A stretch of DNA of 64,000 nt from Candidatus Gracilibacteria bacterium (lineage in GTDB: Bacteria > Patescibacteriota > Gracilibacteria > BD1-5 > UBA2023): positions 1 through 64,000 of the forward strand of contig JAQUAB010000004.1 in NCBI GenBank assembly GCA_028687475.1. Direction: 5' to 3'. Within the stretch, counting starts at the first letter, position 1; each line of letters opens with the position of its first letter. Under the pieces are notes generated by a model. The model had not been told where the DNA came from. It did not search any database and saw nothing but the letters and a program-made list of their open reading frames with translations. Below are positions 28,609 to 39,535 of the stretch, piece by piece. Made by a program: the position numbers and the translations under genes.

Positions 28609-31575
28609 TTACTTAACGTTCTGAGCAGTAGCAGAAGAAACACCTACGTAGCTCTCAGAAGCTCCAACGTAGTAGACCTTATCCACAGAAACCTGTGTAT
28701 AGTCACCAGCGATGAAGAGAGGAGCGTTTGTGAGGTATACTTCGAATGTAGTATTACCACCATTCTTCGAAAGTTGTTGTCCAGCAGAAGTGAGACCACT
28801 ACCAGTAAGAAGAGAGAATGTAGCAGTAAGACCAGCCTGAGTGATACCAGTTCCGGCAGTTGTACCGTTACCTTGAGTACCAGCTACACAGTCCTCAGAA
28901 GAACCTTGGTCACGGAGACAGAGAGTTCCGTTGAATGTCGTACTAGTAGAACCAGCAAAACGAGATTGGAACTTCACAGTGATTCCTGTAAGAGTAAGAC
29001 CTGTATTAGAATCAACATTTGTCACAGTTACGAGATACTTGTTGAGTTCAGAAGTCTTAGATACAGAAACTGTTGGAGGAACAGCACCAAGAGTATACTG
29101 CTTGAATGTAAGTCCTGGAAGGTTTACAACAAGACCATTACTGTTAGTATCACGAACCACTGTACCAGTTGAATAAACAAGTTGTACTGTGTCACCGATG
29201 TAATCATCGATAGAACCAATGGAAGCAACTACCTTATAGTTTCGAGTTGTATCTTTCGCGATAGTATCATTCATGCTGTTGAATGTAATTTTGTTACCAT
29301 CAACAGTCGCAGAAGATGAAACCTCGAGACCAGTAGCAACATCATAAAGCTTAACGCTAGATGAGCTTGAAACTACACCTGAAAGAGCAGCACTACCTGT
29401 ATTTGTAAATTCAATTGTCTGAAGACGAACTGCTTCATTTTGTGCGTATACCGCGAAGCGACCGATTTCTTGGTCAGCAGAAGCAAAGATACGACTAGTA
29501 GTAGGAGCTGCGATAGTTGCAGTCTTGATTTCTACAGTAGCAGTATTGACAGTAGTCTTATCACTAGTGAGTGACTTACCAGCACCGATTGTAGCAGTGT
29601 TGTTAGAAGAGTCACGAGCATCAGTAAGCTCAATAGTGAATGAAATAGCACCATTAACAAGCTGAGAGCTCTTAAGAGAACCTTCAATAGTAAGTGTAGC
29701 AGGATTTGTAGAATCAACTACAAATGAAGGAGAAAGATCAACGTAACCAGCAGCAGGGTTAATAGTAGTAAGTGTTCCAACTTCAGAACCATTTACCTTC
29801 ACGGAAAGTTGGTTGTTGACGAAGGCATAAATACCAGCTCCTGTAGCAGTACCAGCATCAGTTACACCTGTAAGAGTATTACCAACTGGAGTGATACGAA
29901 GACCACGGATAGTAAGAGGAACAGATGATGTGAGCTTACCATTGAAGAGCTTAACATTGTTTGTACCTGGAGCGAGAGTTACATTTGCAGAAGTAAGCTT
30001 AGAGAAAGTTACTTCAACATTAGTAAATCCGATTGTTACAGCAGTACCAGGAACAGGATATGTACTTACAGATGTAGAATATCCTGTGGCAACTTCTGTA
30101 GCAGATACATCACTTGTAGAGTCAAACTTGAATCCAAGAGTAGTACCAGAAGCAGAGCTTCCATCAACGAGAACATCAGCCTTAATTTCGTAAGTCTGAG
30201 TGTTTCCAGATGTGAGAGTATCATTGAGACCTGTTACAGAAAGCTTCTCTGCAGAGAGAGATACTGTACCAACCTCGACACCTCCACGGTAAACCTTAGC
30301 ATTAGCGAGACGCTTAGTGAAATCTACACCAACGCGAGTGAGTGTAAATCCTTGTGCAACTGTATCACGACCACCAGAAGTAAGCTCAACCTTAACGATA
30401 GACTGATTTGTCTTACCAGGAGTAAGAGTACCAGCTGAAGTAGAAAGATTAGCAGTAGTATTGGCAGTTACGTATGAAGTTGTATTTACAAGTCCAAGAG
30501 TAATAGGAGCACCAGATACAGTTGATGAACCAGCGTTAACTGAGTCAAGAGTGAATTGGTGTTGGCTATTCTCAGAACCAGAAAGGTTCACAACGATGTC
30601 AACATTTACTGAAGTACCAGCAGCAACAGTGAGCGCTGGAGAGAAGTAAACATTACCCTTCTGAGAAGTAGCGTTGTAGTAGTCAGCAGAACTAGAGATG
30701 ATAACTCCATTCTGAGATGCGCGGATTCCGTTTGATGATACAATTCCATCAGCAGCACCAAGACCAGAACGAGATACCACGAGTGAGCTAACAGTTACAG
30801 GAGTAGTACCAGCAGTGAGCTTAACAGTACCAACCTTAACATTAGATGCGTTCTTTGGAACGTATTGAGCTACAGCTGTACCTTCGAGAGCAACTGAAAG
30901 GTTTCCAGCTACAGTAACACCTGTATTAGTAACACCTGTATTAGTTCCAGGAGTTCCAGGAGTACCGTCAGTAGGCTCAGTACCTACATCAAGTTGAGCA
31001 GCGCAAGATGCGATCTTGAACGCTTCTCCACGAGAAGCAGTAGCATTAGGACGGAAGTATGATGCATCAGCAGCACATCCGATCTCATTGGCACGGTTGA
31101 TGTATCCAGCGAGGTCACCAAGACCAGCGAGATCCATATAACCAGCGTCAACATCGCTACCAGTTTCACCGAGAGCACCGAGGATCATCTTTACCATCTC
31201 TGCACGTGTGACGTTAGCAGTAGGACGGAAAGTAGCAGAAGATGTAGAGACAACACCTGCTTCAGCAAGAGCCTCAACATATCCACAAAGATCACCAAGT
31301 GAAGAACCAACGTCAGAATAGACGTCACCAGCACATGAAGTAGCTGTGTAACCACCAAGGTTTGCTACAACCTTAGCGAGTTCTGCACGAGTGACATTAT
31401 CACCGAGGCGGTAACCAGCCTCAGTAGATTGAGCGGTGATAACACCGTAGTCAGCAAGAGCTTGAGCGTAAGGAGCGAACTCTGAAGCAGCGGCAACAAG
31501 CGATGAACTTGTAGTTGCAGCGACGAGAGTCACAACACTTACTGCAGAAGCGAGCTTCGAAAAGAAGTTACTCAT
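28609..31575 (-). CDS. SLH-domain surface (S-layer-like) protein, 988 aa
   Basis: N-terminal signal peptide (residues 1-30, ending SLVAAASE). Three SLH-type repeats follow (about 32-190), each with F/Y..A...G.......F/Y.P...(T/S)R.E: for example YRLGDNVTRA, FRPTANVTRA and YFRPNATASRGE. After a Pro/Gly/Thr linker (TEPTDGTPGTPGTNTG) come about 780 residues of beta-rich, Thr/Ser/Val-rich Ig-like repeats with motifs such as VKLTAGTTPVTVSSL. This looks like the main envelope protein. Despite nearly a hundred glycines it contains no TGA codon, unlike most genes here, and codon choice is strongly biased, which suggests very high expression. Long structured leader upstream. Confidence 0.88.
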   Translation of the reverse strand: MSNFFSKLASAVSVVTLVAATTSSSLVAAASEFAPYAQALADYGVITAQSTEAGYRLGDNVTRAELAKVVANLGGYTATSCAGDVYSDVGSSLGDLCGYVEALAEAGVVSTSSATFRPTANVTRAEMVKMILGALGETGSDVDAGYMDLAGLGDLAGYINRANEIGCAADASYFRPNATASRGEAFKIASCAAQLDVGTEPTDGTPGTPGTNTGVTNTGVTVAGNLSVALEGTAVAQYVPKNASNVKVGTVKLTAGTTPVTVSSLVVSRSGLGAADGIVSSNGIRASQNGVIISSSADYYNATSQKGNVYFSPALTVAAGTSVNVDIVVNLSGSENSQHQFTLDSVNAGSSTVSGAPITLGLVNTTSYVTANTTANLSTSAGTLTPGKTNQSIVKVELTSGGRDTVAQGFTLTRVGVDFTKRLANAKVYRGGVEVGTVSLSAEKLSVTGLNDTLTSGNTQTYEIKADVLVDGSSASGTTLGFKFDSTSDVSATEVATGYSTSVSTYPVPGTAVTIGFTNVEVTFSKLTSANVTLAPGTNNVKLFNGKLTSSVPLTIRGLRITPVGNTLTGVTDAGTATGAGIYAFVNNQLSVKVNGSEVGTLTTINPAAGYVDLSPSFVVDSTNPATLTIEGSLKSSQLVNGAISFTIELTDARDSSNNTATIGAGKSLTSDKTTVNTATVEIKTATIAAPTTSRIFASADQEIGRFAVYAQNEAVRLQTIEFTNTGSAALSGVVSSSSSVKLYDVATGLEVSSSATVDGNKITFNSMNDTIAKDTTRNYKVVASIGSIDDYIGDTVQLVYSTGTVVRDTNSNGLVVNLPGLTFKQYTLGAVPPTVSVSKTSELNKYLVTVTNVDSNTGLTLTGITVKFQSRFAGSTSTTFNGTLCLRDQGSSEDCVAGTQGNGTTAGTGITQAGLTATFSLLTGSGLTSAGQQLSKNGGNTTFEVYLTNAPLFIAGDYTQVSVDKVYYVGASESYVGVSSATAQNVK

Positions 31576-31925
31576 AACAGTATATGGGTAAAAAAATAAA
31601 GTTGCGGATATCTCCGCATATTAAAAGGGGTGATAATCATGGTCAGTGATTATCGGGGTGATTCTCTGGTCAGGAGAATCGCCTTTCTGCCCGAGAGCAG
31701 AGAGGTTAAAGCTTTAACCTCAAGTTATTTGCATAACGAGAGGGAGAAATAGTTGCAAGTTGCTAGATCGTAGTTGCTAGATCAGGAGTCTTTCTAGCAA
31801 CTAGCTACTTAAAATCTAGTAACTACTTCTCCCTCCCCTCATACAGTGATACCTTGAGAAGACCAGCTGAGAAGGAACAAAAATGATGTTAAAGAACATC
31901 AAGCAGGGAATCCCGCGAGAATTAC
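31576..31925 (-). promoter_or_regulatory. Long hairpin-rich 5' leader of the S-layer-like mRNA
   Basis: From the promoter near 31932-31960 to the start codon is about 350 bases. Near the gene there are five consecutive hairpins: GCGGA/TCCGC (31605-31618), GATAATCA/TGATTATC (31632-31654), GATTCTC/GAGAATC (31660-31680), TCTGC/GCAGA (31686-31701) and the 20-base palindrome GAGGTTAAAGCTTTAACCTC (31702-31721). Hairpins two and three have different stems but the identical loop TGGTCAG (CTGACCA in the mRNA) and both are followed in the mRNA by ACCCC. Further upstream are two direct copies of a GTTGCTAGATC word and a TGATGTT/AACATCA hairpin. Confidence 0.65.
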
Positions 31926-31931
31926 GCCAGC

Positions 31932-31960
31932 ATAATATGAAAATAGGGCTATAAAGTCAA
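31932..31960 (-). promoter_or_regulatory. Promoter of the S-layer-like gene
   Basis: On the minus strand TTGACT (31960-31955) and TATTAT (31937-31932) with a perfect 17-base spacer. Confidence 0.7.
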
Positions 31961-32299
31961 ATAAAAGTGCTCTGTCTTCACGATATTTTCACATCGAAAA
32001 TTTATCATCACAGAATTATGAAAATATGCAATATTTATTGTTTCCCTTTGCAATAGAAGAAAGGATGGGAAAACGGAAAAATAAGTTCCTTTTTTGGAAT
32101 AAATACTTAAAATGCTCTTGTCACTCGGGAAAAGTGAAGAAAAAATCGATAAATACCGCAGAAAACGTGCATCGGCTCTCAAGCCCGAAATAGAAAACAA
32201 GAAAGACCAACATATCAAAAGACAATACAATAACATAAATTCCGGAAGTTTTCAGAGATTTGCCCGATTGACGCGCTTATACTCTGACCCACTATTCAT
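31961..32299. other. Intergenic region before rny
   Basis: Divergent control region between the S-layer-like gene and rny. A TATACT at 32278-32283 could serve rny, but no well-spaced -35 was found. A plus-strand frame from 32112 reads as basic helical residues for about 50 codons but then overlaps rny out of frame; not called. Confidence 0.4.
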
Positions 32300-33820
32300 A
32301 TGTCCCCTATCATATCTTTATTTCTTTCACTTATCGTTGGATCGATACTTGGAGGAGGTGTTACGTATTTTTTCGCAATACAAAAAAATAAAAAAATCGC
32401 AGCAAATATCATAAAAGAAGCGGAAGCAAATGGGAAAAAAATAATCGCTCGTGCTGAGGAAACTCGTGATATTGCTCGTCAAGAGATCGAAGAAGCACGC
32501 AATGATCTCCGCGATCGCAAACAAAATATCGTCGAAAGTGAGAATCGCCTCGTCGAAAAAGAGTCTCGTCTCGATAAAAAATTCGAAGAAATCGATATAA
32601 AACGTGGTGAAATCGCCAAAAAAGAACAAGAGCTCGATGATCATATCCAGAATGCCGACAAGAAATCTCGTGAGATCGAGTCTCGACTTCAGGAAGTTGC
32701 GAAACTTTCTCAGGAAGAAGCGAAAGAATTGCTCATGAAATATACAGAAGATCGTTATGAACGAGATATTATCGCGCTCATCGACAAGAAGAAAAAAGAT
32801 CTCAAATCTCGCGAAGAAGAAGCAGCACGTGAGATTATCATCAAGGCGATTCAGCAATACGCTGGCGAGGTCACTGGTGAGACGACTCAGACACTCGTGA
32901 CACTCGAGAGTGATGATCTGAAGGGGAAACTCATCGGAAAAGAAGGTCGTAATATCATCGCCTTCGAAAAAGCCACTGGAGTATCACTCATTATCGATGA
33001 TGCACCAGATACGGTATTTCTCTCGAGTTTCGACCTATTCCGTCGCTATATCGCGAAAAAATCCCTCGAAGACCTCATCGCTGACAAGCGTATCCAACCA
33101 GCTCGCATCGAAGAAATCGTCGAAAAAAATCAAGCTGAAGCTGATAAACTCATCTACGACCTCGGCCGAAAAACAGTCGATGAAATGGGAGTTATCGGTA
33201 TTCCTGATGAGATTCTTCCTCTTATTGGAAAATTTCGCTTCCGTACGAGTTATGGGCAGAATATTCTCATGCACTCGAAGGAGGTTGCTTATATCGCTGA
33301 GGCGATTGCGAAGCTCATCGGTGCAGATGCAGCACTCGCGCTCAAGGGAGGACTTCTTCATGATATCGGAAAGGCAATGGATCACGATATCGAAGGAACA
33401 CATCCAGAAATCGGTGGTCGCATCGCCCGCAAATACGGTCTCGATGAGAAAATCGTGAATATCATCGAGAGCCACCATGATGACGTTCCTCAGATCTGTA
33501 TCGAATCAAAGATTGTGCAAATTGCCGATGCTATCTCCGCGGTTCGTCCTGGAGCTCGCCGTATGAATGTCGAAGACTATATCAAACGTATCCAAGAGAT
33601 GGAGAATATTGCCATGAGCTTCTCTGGAGTATCGAAGGCGTATGCTCTCTCTGCTGGACGCGAAGTCCGCGTATTCGTCGATGCCGACACAGTATCTGAT
33701 CTCGATGCCGAGAAAAAAGCTCAGGAAATCGCAGCACAAATTGAAGCGAACTGTAATTATCCAGGTGAAATCAAAATCAACCTCTACCGCGAAAAACGTG
33801 TTGTTCAGTATGCGAAATAG
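32300..33820 (+). CDS. rny: Ribonuclease Y
   Basis: 506 residues, standard architecture: N-terminal membrane helix (SPIISLFLSLIVGSILGGGV), long coiled coil (about 25-190), KH domain (GKLIGKEGRNIIAFEKATGV ... LIIDDAPD) and HD domain with HSKEVAYIAEAIA, LLHDIGKAMDHD and HHDDVP. RNase Y starts mRNA decay at the membrane. No TGA among roughly 30 glycines. lgt-like and comEC genes follow in the same direction. Confidence 0.97.
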   Translation: MSPIISLFLSLIVGSILGGGVTYFFAIQKNKKIAANIIKEAEANGKKIIARAEETRDIARQEIEEARNDLRDRKQNIVESENRLVEKESRLDKKFEEIDIKRGEIAKKEQELDDHIQNADKKSREIESRLQEVAKLSQEEAKELLMKYTEDRYERDIIALIDKKKKDLKSREEEAAREIIIKAIQQYAGEVTGETTQTLVTLESDDLKGKLIGKEGRNIIAFEKATGVSLIIDDAPDTVFLSSFDLFRRYIAKKSLEDLIADKRIQPARIEEIVEKNQAEADKLIYDLGRKTVDEMGVIGIPDEILPLIGKFRFRTSYGQNILMHSKEVAYIAEAIAKLIGADAALALKGGLLHDIGKAMDHDIEGTHPEIGGRIARKYGLDEKIVNIIESHHDDVPQICIESKIVQIADAISAVRPGARRMNVEDYIKRIQEMENIAMSFSGVSKAYALSAGREVRVFVDADTVSDLDAEKKAQEIAAQIEANCNYPGEIKINLYREKRVVQYAK

Positions 33821-33829
33821 AAGCGATAA

Positions 33830-33880
33830 TTAAAAGTTAAAAATCCAGAAATTCTTAACTTTTAATTTTTAATCTTTAAT
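33830..33880 (+). terminator. Probable terminator after rny
   Basis: Stem AAAAGTTAA/TTAACTTTT with an AT-rich loop followed by T-rich sequence. Its low GC content makes strength uncertain. Confidence 0.45.
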
Positions 33881-33888
33881 TTTCTGAC

Positions 33889-34692
33889 ATGTATCCCACG
33901 ATCGAACTTCTCGGCTTCAAAATCTACGTCTTCGGTGTTCTCTTGTCTATAACATGGCTTTTGTTTGTGACTCTTCTTCATCATTTTTCCTGGAAAGAAG
34001 GATTCACCCGATCGATTTTCTCTGACAAAACAATCATTTATCTCACTCTCTCGATGTTTTTCTTTTCGAGAGTTTGGTATCTTTTCGCTGAATGGAGAGA
34101 CGAACAATTCATATTGATGGAGCTCGGAAGAGGAAATTTTCTCACCTTCGCGAAACTCTTCTTTGTACCAGAAAACTATCACTTTTCCCTTTTTTGAGGT
34201 ATATTTGGATTCTTTCTTGTTTTCTTCTGGAAAACAAAAGATGCCCCACGTGAACGTCTTCGTTATTTTGATGCCGTCACTTGGGCTTTCCTTTTCTCGG
34301 CGCTTCTTGGTTATCTTGCAGCACTTCTCGGAGGACAAATATATGGAATTCCTTTCAACTCCTTTTTCTCTATTCTCTATAATCACAAGGAAAGTATCGT
34401 AGATCTTCGTTCTCCCGTATTTCCACTTCCCATTTTTTATATTATTTTTACAGGAGGAATTCTTCTCAGTCTCACAAAAATACAGAGAAAAATCCACCAA
34501 ATTCCTGATGGATTTCTTGGTTTTCTCGGACTCGGACTCTTCTCTGGTATGATTTTTCTCGGGGAATTTCTGAATGGTTCTGAAGATATGTTCGAATCCT
34601 ATTTCTTTCTGAATCTGAATCAGATTGGGGCACTTATAGGTATTTTTATGAGTCTTCTATGAATATTTCGAAATATAGAGAAAAAAATCTAG
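33889..34692 (+). CDS. lgt: Prolipoprotein diacylglyceryl transferase-like membrane protein
   Basis: 267 residues, about seven membrane spans, two TGA codons. The start MYPTIELLGFKIYVFGVLLS follows the Lgt pattern (proline-isoleucine, Gly, aromatic, then a Gly-rich first span). YFDAVTWAFLFSALLGYLAA resembles the Lgt segment before the conserved region, but the canonical RxGNF motif was not found; FPLPIFYIIFTGG may be the HPTQLYE-equivalent. Lgt attaches lipid to lipobox Cys, and at least one lipoprotein is encoded here (18614-19156). It overlaps comEC by 34 bases. Confidence 0.55.
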
Positions 34693-36191
34693 TCCACTAC
34701 CGTGGGCTTTTTTTGAGCTTTTGTTCGAGTTATGTTCTCGGCGATATTGTTGGTGTATCGAGCGGAAAGGACTGGGATTTCTGGATTTTCCTCAGTATAT
34801 TTCTCCTCTTGATTAGTATGAAGAAGTGGAGGATTCTGGCTGTAACAGGGATAGTTGCCTACATGCTCTGATGGTGATATGGATATTCTACCTATGAACA
34901 AACGTTAGAAAAAATCATATTCCTCGAAAAAGAAATTCATCTTTTCGATGATAAAAAGTCCATAATAGGAACCGTCGATTCCAAGATGTTTTCCGCAGAA
35001 CGAAGCAATACATATCGTCTTATCATCGACAATATCGACAATAGATCGACACAAGAAAACCCAAAATGAATGCGGGATTTATCCATATTTATCGAAATTC
35101 CTTCTAATCTCGATATTCAAGAATGAGAACGGATTTCCTTCACGGGAAAAATCAAGGAAAATGTCGAGTTTCCACTTGTTGGATATGCACGTTATGCTTT
35201 CTATCAGTGATGATATGGTCACATATTTTTACCTGTTTTTAGTCACATTGATGAGAAGAAATCATGAACAATATTCACAAAAATGCGAGAATATTGGACA
35301 ACACAATTCCGAAAAAATTTTCCCCAAGATATATCAGGAATTCTGATTGGGATGACGATTGGTGCAGATGAATATCTCGAAAAATGAGTCAAGGATTCTT
35401 TTACGAAAAGTGGAATTTCCCATATTCTCATCGTCAGCGGATCGAATATTGCCTTTCTCATCATGTTCGTACTCTTCTTCCTGAAATACATACACATCCA
35501 AAAATGGTGAAGAATTATACTGATTGGAGGAATCGTATTATTCTATGGAAGTATTGTCGGATGGGATGTCTCCGTCGTCCGAGCGAGTATCATGGGTGTT
35601 CTCTCCTATTTTATTGCTGAATACGGTGGGAAAGCTTCAAGTATAGCTACTCTCGCATTCGCAGGACTCCTACTGACCATATACTCACCTCTTTCCCCTG
35701 TCTATGATGCTGGTTTCGGACTTTCTTTCGGTGCAACCATCGGGATTCTCATATTCCATAATCCTCTGAAATCTCTCTGGGAAAAGACACGATTTCCGCA
35801 ATCTATATTTCCATTTGTTTCCGTCTCTATATGAGCTTCTCTCGGAAGTCTCCCGATCCTCATCTATCACTTCTGAACGATTCCTGTTGGATCTATCGTT
35901 ATCAATATTTTGATCGCTGCAGTTCTCGGATGGATTCTTTTTACATCGATTCTTTTTGTACCGATTGTGTATATATCACCTCTACTTGCCTACTATTTCT
36001 GATATATTATCTATATTCCAGCAAAATACATTATTTTTCTCAGTGATATTTTCCAATATTCTCACACAATCACTATTGGGGAGAATTGGAGAGTGATTAT
36101 AACGCTTCTTCTTATTGGTGGTTATACTGTTTTCTTTCTGGAGAAAGATGTTCTCTTTCGAGAAGCATCTCGAAAACTAGATTCAGAATAA
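34659..36191 (+). CDS. comEC: ComEC/Rec2-family DNA uptake channel
   Basis: 510 residues with 12 in-frame TGA codons. A short N-terminal membrane pair, an OB-like extracytoplasmic domain (about 100-190: IIGTVDSKMFS ... ERISFTGKIKEN) and the competence membrane core, with the hallmark SGISHILIVSGSNIAFLIMF and SVVRASIMGVLSYF. The metallo-beta-lactamase domain found in longer ComEC proteins is absent. ComEC carries single-stranded DNA across the membrane. Under the standard code it is split into fragments, none looking complete. Its end overlaps the converging gene by 15 bases. Confidence 0.87.
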
Positions 36192-36905
36192 ATCATTCTG
36201 TGTGAATTTATCCACTTTTTTTAGATCTGCATCAGCTCATTCGAGGAATTTATCCACTGCTTTCGAAGAAATATTGGTAATAAATCGAGCATATTGAAGT
36301 GATTGTGATTCTGGAATAATCACATTTCTCGACACGAAGAAAAAACGGAAAAAGCGTTCCGAAGCAAAAATCGCTGTCTCAATTGTACTTCATGTAAGAA
36401 GTGTGGAAAGTTTTTGCGCTGTTATGACAGAATTATCAGTCAAAATCAAATATTTTTCCATGCTATTAATCCAGACACTTATCCATTCTCGAAGGGTCGA
36501 ATGAATCATTTTTTCATGGAATTCTGTCGGCACATCATAGCGATGAAGTGTCGTGATTCTCATCGCCTTGTCTCATTCTCATAACGACTGAAAAAAGAAA
36601 AGCGCTGCATCTGGATAGACTAGAGCCACAAGGGAAAGAATATAGCGAGAAGGGAATCATTCTTCGAGAAGGCGACTTACCACTGGAATAAGCTCTTCAT
36701 AATAAGGACTTTTGATAAATCGAACAAGGATCTGAAAAAGGGCATCATTATCTCCTTTTGCTTTTTGTTCATCTTTTTGTGTTTTTTGAAGTTGCGATTG
36801 TGCTTTTTTTGATGCTTCACGTTGTTTTTCGCTTTTCTCACTCGGTGCTTCGGAAGATCCAGAAAGTCCAGGAGAATCTATGTCTTCAGAGGAATCAATT
36901 CCCAT
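36177..36905 (-). CDS. Hypothetical protein with disordered charged N-terminus
   Basis: 242 residues, six TGA codons. Residues 1-55 are Ser/Glu/Lys/Gln rich (LSGSSEAPSEKSEKQREASK) and probably disordered; the rest is helical (ALFQILVRFIKSPYYEELIP, ITNISSKAVDKFLEWADADL). Not recognised. It starts 9 bases after the glyA stop, so it may share that transcript. Confidence 0.6.
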
Positions 36906-36914
36906 AGAGAAAAA

Positions 36915-38156
36915 TTAAGGAATAGGATATGCTTCGCAAAGCGTATGAACTTCTTTTTTGAGTGTCGCGAGATACGCATCATCCGTAGCATTCCTGAGCG
37001 CTCGGATAATAATATCCGCTACTTGACGAGCTCCATCTTCTCACATTCCACGAGTCGTTATGGCAGGAGTCCCGAGTCTGATTCCTGATGGATCCATTGG
37101 TTTGCGCGGATCGTATGGAATCATATTTTTATTACAAGATATTCCTACTTTTTCCAGAGCTATTTCTGCTTCCTTTCCTGAGAGTCCTATAGAACCAAAT
37201 ACATCGAGCAAAATAATATGATTCTCTGTCCCTCATGATACGACTCTTAAGCCATTTTCCATGAATTCGTCAGACATGGCGATAGAATTGTCAATAACCT
37301 GACGTGCGTATACTTTGAACTCTGGTTTTAGAGCTTCACCGAAGGCAATAGCCTTGGCGAGATTCGTATGATCATGTGGTCAGCCCTGAACTCCAGGAAA
37401 TACGGCGCGAGCAATATCTGGACCATATTTTTCCTTCGACATAATGATGGCGCCACGTGGCCCACGAAGTGTCTTGTGTGTTGTTGTTGTGACGATATCA
37501 CAATATGGAACAGGATTCTCGAGCACACCTCCAGCGATGAGTCCGGCGATATGTGCAATATCTGCCATGAGAATAGCTCCAACTTCATCTGCAATAGCAC
37601 GAAACCTTTTCCAATCAAGCGAACGAGAATATGCGGAAAATCCTGCGAGAATCAGTTTTGGCCTATTTTCTCGTGCGAGTCTTTCTACTTCATCCATATC
37701 AATTCTTTCTGTTTCCTTATCGAGAAAATATGGAATAATTTCATACATTTTCCCAGAGAAGTTGAGTGGATGTCCATGACTCAAGTGTCCACCTTGATCG
37801 AGAGAAAGTCCAAGAATTTTATCACCAGGATTCAAAACTGCGAGAAATACTGCAAGATTCGCAGGAGAACCAGAAAGTGGTTGGATATTCACATATTCCG
37901 CTCCAAAAAGTTTCTTGGCACGTTCAATCGCAAGATTCTCTACTTTATCGACGAATTCCTGACCTGCATAGTATCGTTTTCCTGGATATCCTTCAGAATA
38001 TTTATTGGTAAATATGGAGCCGTTTGCTTCGAGAACTGCTTTCGAGACATAATTCTCACTCGCAATCAGTTCGAGTTCGAATTTTTGTCGTTCTTCTTCG
38101 CCAAGAAGAAAACTCAATGCTTCTGGATCTTGCCCAGCAATATATGGATATAACAT
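36915..38156 (-). CDS. glyA: Serine hydroxymethyltransferase
   Basis: 413 residues, full length, three TGA codons. [40 protein letters not shown], the PLP-lysine motif [13 protein letters not shown] and [20 protein letters not shown] are all present. Makes glycine and methylene-THF from serine; notable here because glycine is also loaded onto the UGA-reading tRNA. Two of the TGA codons encode Gly in VQGG and RGMGE. Confidence 0.97.
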
Positions 38157-38170
38157 AGAAGAAAAATTAA

Positions 38171-38204
38171 GAATTAAGAATAGTAAAAATAATACTTTAC
38201 TATT
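38171..38204 (-). terminator. Terminator after the S41 protease gene
   Basis: Stem GAATAGTAAA/TTTACTATTC around an AT-rich loop, located between the S41 gene and glyA. Confidence 0.55.
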
Positions 38205-38248
38205 CTATTCAGCAATTTGGATTTCCTGTGAAGTACATAATGAGAAAA

Positions 38249-39535
38249 TTAGAATGTAGTATTTTTCATCGATTCGATTGTTTTTGGAACATCACCTTTT
38301 GATTTCAGGAGTTCTTGCATCACTTTTTTTGCTCCTTCAAGCTGACGATCATAAGCGTTTTTATAATCTTCATCTTTTAACACAATACTAATATCCGGAT
38401 GAATACCTTCTTGGTCGATTCATCGATCTTTCGGGGTATACCATCGACCGATTGTGAGCTTCAGGATACTTCCATCCGAGAGTACAAATGGTGATTGTAC
38501 AGATCATTTTCCATAGGTTTTCTCTCCGATAAGAATCGCTCGTTCATAATCTTGTAATGCTCATGCGACAATCTCCGATGCGGATGCTGAGTATTCATTT
38601 ATGAGCATTACTATAGGAACTTGAGTATTAGAAAATTTTCATCCGATTGTGTACAATGTCTGATTTTTTCTAGCATCATTTTCTCGAGTAATAACAGCTG
38701 CAGTATCGACTGGAAGAACTATGGAAAGAATCTCCACTGCGCTATCGAGAAATCCTCCAGGATTATTCCGAAAATCAAGAATAATTCATTCTGCACCAGA
38801 ATTGGTAAGATTTTTTAGTGATTTTTCGAATTCTTGTGTCGTATGCTCTCCGAAAAAACCCACTTCCAGATATCCTATTTTTGATCCGGTAAATATTTTT
38901 TCCTGTGTTGATGGAATTAAAACAATATCCCGTATAATTTCTACTTTTTGAACGTTTTCATCATCTCATCGAAGATATGAAATAGTTATTTTTGATCATT
39001 TTGGTCCACGAATTTTCTGTACCGCTTCATCCGCTGTAAATCAGACCAAGCTTGTTGTATCGACCATAGTAATAATATCCCCGTTTTTTAATCCTCATTT
39101 TTCTGCTGGTGAACCTTCGAGAACTTTCTGAATCTTTATTCATTTTGGATTCTCATCTATCACGGCACCAATTCATTCGAAATCTCCTCGAAGAGTATCC
39201 GAAAAATCTGTTGCTTCTTTTGGTGGAAAATACGAACTGTGTTTATCTCAAAGTGATGATACGAGAGAGGTTATCATTCCATTCTCAATTTCGTCTTTTG
39301 TTTTCTCAGAAAAATGATAATATTCAGTCTGAATAAGTTTTTTTGCTTCTTGAATTTTTTTGGAATCAAAAATAGAATTTCATGAACCTTGGGAAAGAGA
39401 TCATGATATTATTTGAGAAAATGAAGAAGTAATTATATTATTTGGTTCTGTTGGTATTTTTGCAATATAAAACCCAAAAAAAATACCAGAGAAAAATAAA
39501 AATACTAATGCGATGTGTTTTTGTGAAAAAATCAT
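38249..39535 (-). CDS. S41 family C-terminal processing protease
   Basis: 428 residues. N-terminal membrane anchor (KHIALVFLFFSGIFFGFYIA), PDZ domain (DFEGIGAVIDENPKGIKIQK ... EGSPAEKGGLKNGDIIT) and the S41 catalytic core with LDFRNNPGGFLDSAVEI, the nucleophile Ser in NEYSASASEIVAGAL and the general-base Lys in GEKTYGKGSVQ. Many in-frame TGA codons. CtpA/Prc-type proteases trim or degrade envelope proteins. ATG at 39535 is chosen because it precedes the membrane anchor closely. Confidence 0.93.

Noticed and set aside
28573-29172. 199-codon frame opposite the SLH gene
   Set aside because: Ser/Thr/Arg-rich shadow caused by the biased codon use of the SLH gene; no independent support.
32112-32414. 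Plus-strand open frame before rny
   Set aside because: Basic helical start but it runs into rny out of frame and the second half reads as nonsense; left as intergenic.
34659-36191. comEC as a decayed pseudogene
   Set aside because: All interruptions are TGA, with no TAA/TAG or frame change, and the conserved core motifs are intact.
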